This document shows, piece by piece, positions 5,811 through 6,031 of a stretch of 6,031 nucleotides of DNA (the stretch's first letter is position 1; the number at the start of each line of letters is the position of its first letter). A model generated the notes under the pieces. That model saw only the letters and a list, made by a program, of their open reading frames with translations. It did not search any database and was not told where the DNA came from. The DNA comes from Deltaproteobacteria bacterium (GTDB lineage Bacteria > Myxococcota > B64-G9): contig QMME01000264.1 in the NCBI GenBank assembly GCA_003647095.1, forward strand, positions 1 through 6,031, in the 5' to 3' direction. The position numbers were made by a program, and so were the translations under genes.

Positions 5811-6031
5811 GGCCGGCGCCACGGAAGCAATTGCCGCGCCGGCCGCGCAGGCGAAGCTGTCCGGAGCTGCGAGCTTGCCGAGCAGCGGAGGGCAGCGAGG
5901 CGTTAAGCAGGCCGGCGCCCCGGAATCAGATGCCGCGCCGGCCGCGCAGGCGAAGCTGTCCGGAGCTGCGAGCTTGCCGAGCAGCGGAGGGCAGCGAGGC
6001 GTTAAGCAGGCCGGCGCCCCGGAATCAGATG
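5811..6031. repeat. 99-bp GC-rich tandem repeat array reaching the window edge
   Basis: Bases 5832-5930 and 5931-6029 are identical 99-bp copies, and a third begins at 6030. A leading partial copy at 5811-5831 matches the end of a unit with four mismatches in 21 bases. Each junction holds the inverted repeat GGCCGGCGC / GCGCCGGCC with a 16-base loop (for example 5910-5918 with 5935-5943). The region 5730-6031 holds no gene I can support, only the peptidase upstream signals and this array. Two plus frames and one minus frame are open through the unit because 99 is divisible by three, but none has a convincing start here. The minus frame ends at the TAG at 5757-5759. Confidence 0.9.

Noticed and set aside
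5832..6031. Integron attC-like array, suggested by GTTAAGC once per 99-bp unit
   Set aside because: GTTAAGC fits the GTTRRRY core, but no matching RYYYAAC inverse core occurs in the unit, and the sequence between units is not a set of different gene cassettes.
5811..6031. CRISPR array
   Set aside because: The 99-bp units are identical end to end with no unique spacers, and there is no cas gene in the window.

Overview
This is a GC-rich bacterial window with three supportable protein genes, two of them on the minus strand. The left half (1-2978, minus) is the N-terminal 992 residues of a very large, extremely cysteine-rich surface lipoprotein whose 3' end lies beyond base 1. It starts with a lipoprotein-type signal. 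Ten EGF/laminin-like eight-cysteine repeats of 52-53 residues follow, and then alternating PPC-like beta-sandwich and EGF-like modules. A longer uninterrupted plus-strand frame lies opposite it, but only the minus strand makes biological sense.

A short AT-richer intergenic region (2979-3148) carries two good back-to-back sigma70-type promoters. One faces left into the lipoprotein gene. The other faces right into a 176-residue membrane-associated protein of unknown function (3149-3679, plus, GTG start). That gene runs tail to tail, with a 25-bp gap, into a 674-residue exported zinc metallopeptidase (3705-5729, minus). The peptidase is a gluzincin most like oligopeptidase family M3, with HEMGH and a downstream glutamate. 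It has a Sec signal peptide, a strong Shine-Dalgarno sequence and a plausible promoter.

The right edge (about 5811-6031) is a GC-rich tandem array with a 99-bp period. It holds two base-identical copies, a diverged leading partial copy and the start of the next copy at the window edge. A hairpin-capable inverted repeat recurs in each unit.

No RNA gene, CRISPR array, transposase or phage gene was seen. High GC together with Cys-rich EGF-like repeats and PPC-like modules carrying a CDDD signature suggests Myxococcota, Bradymonadota or related former Deltaproteobacteria. This is inferred from family style, not from a marker gene. All three products look destined for the envelope or exterior: a disulfide-rich surface protein, a small membrane protein and an exported peptidase. 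Only the first two appear to share a regulatory region. Nothing in the sequence proves that the three work together.
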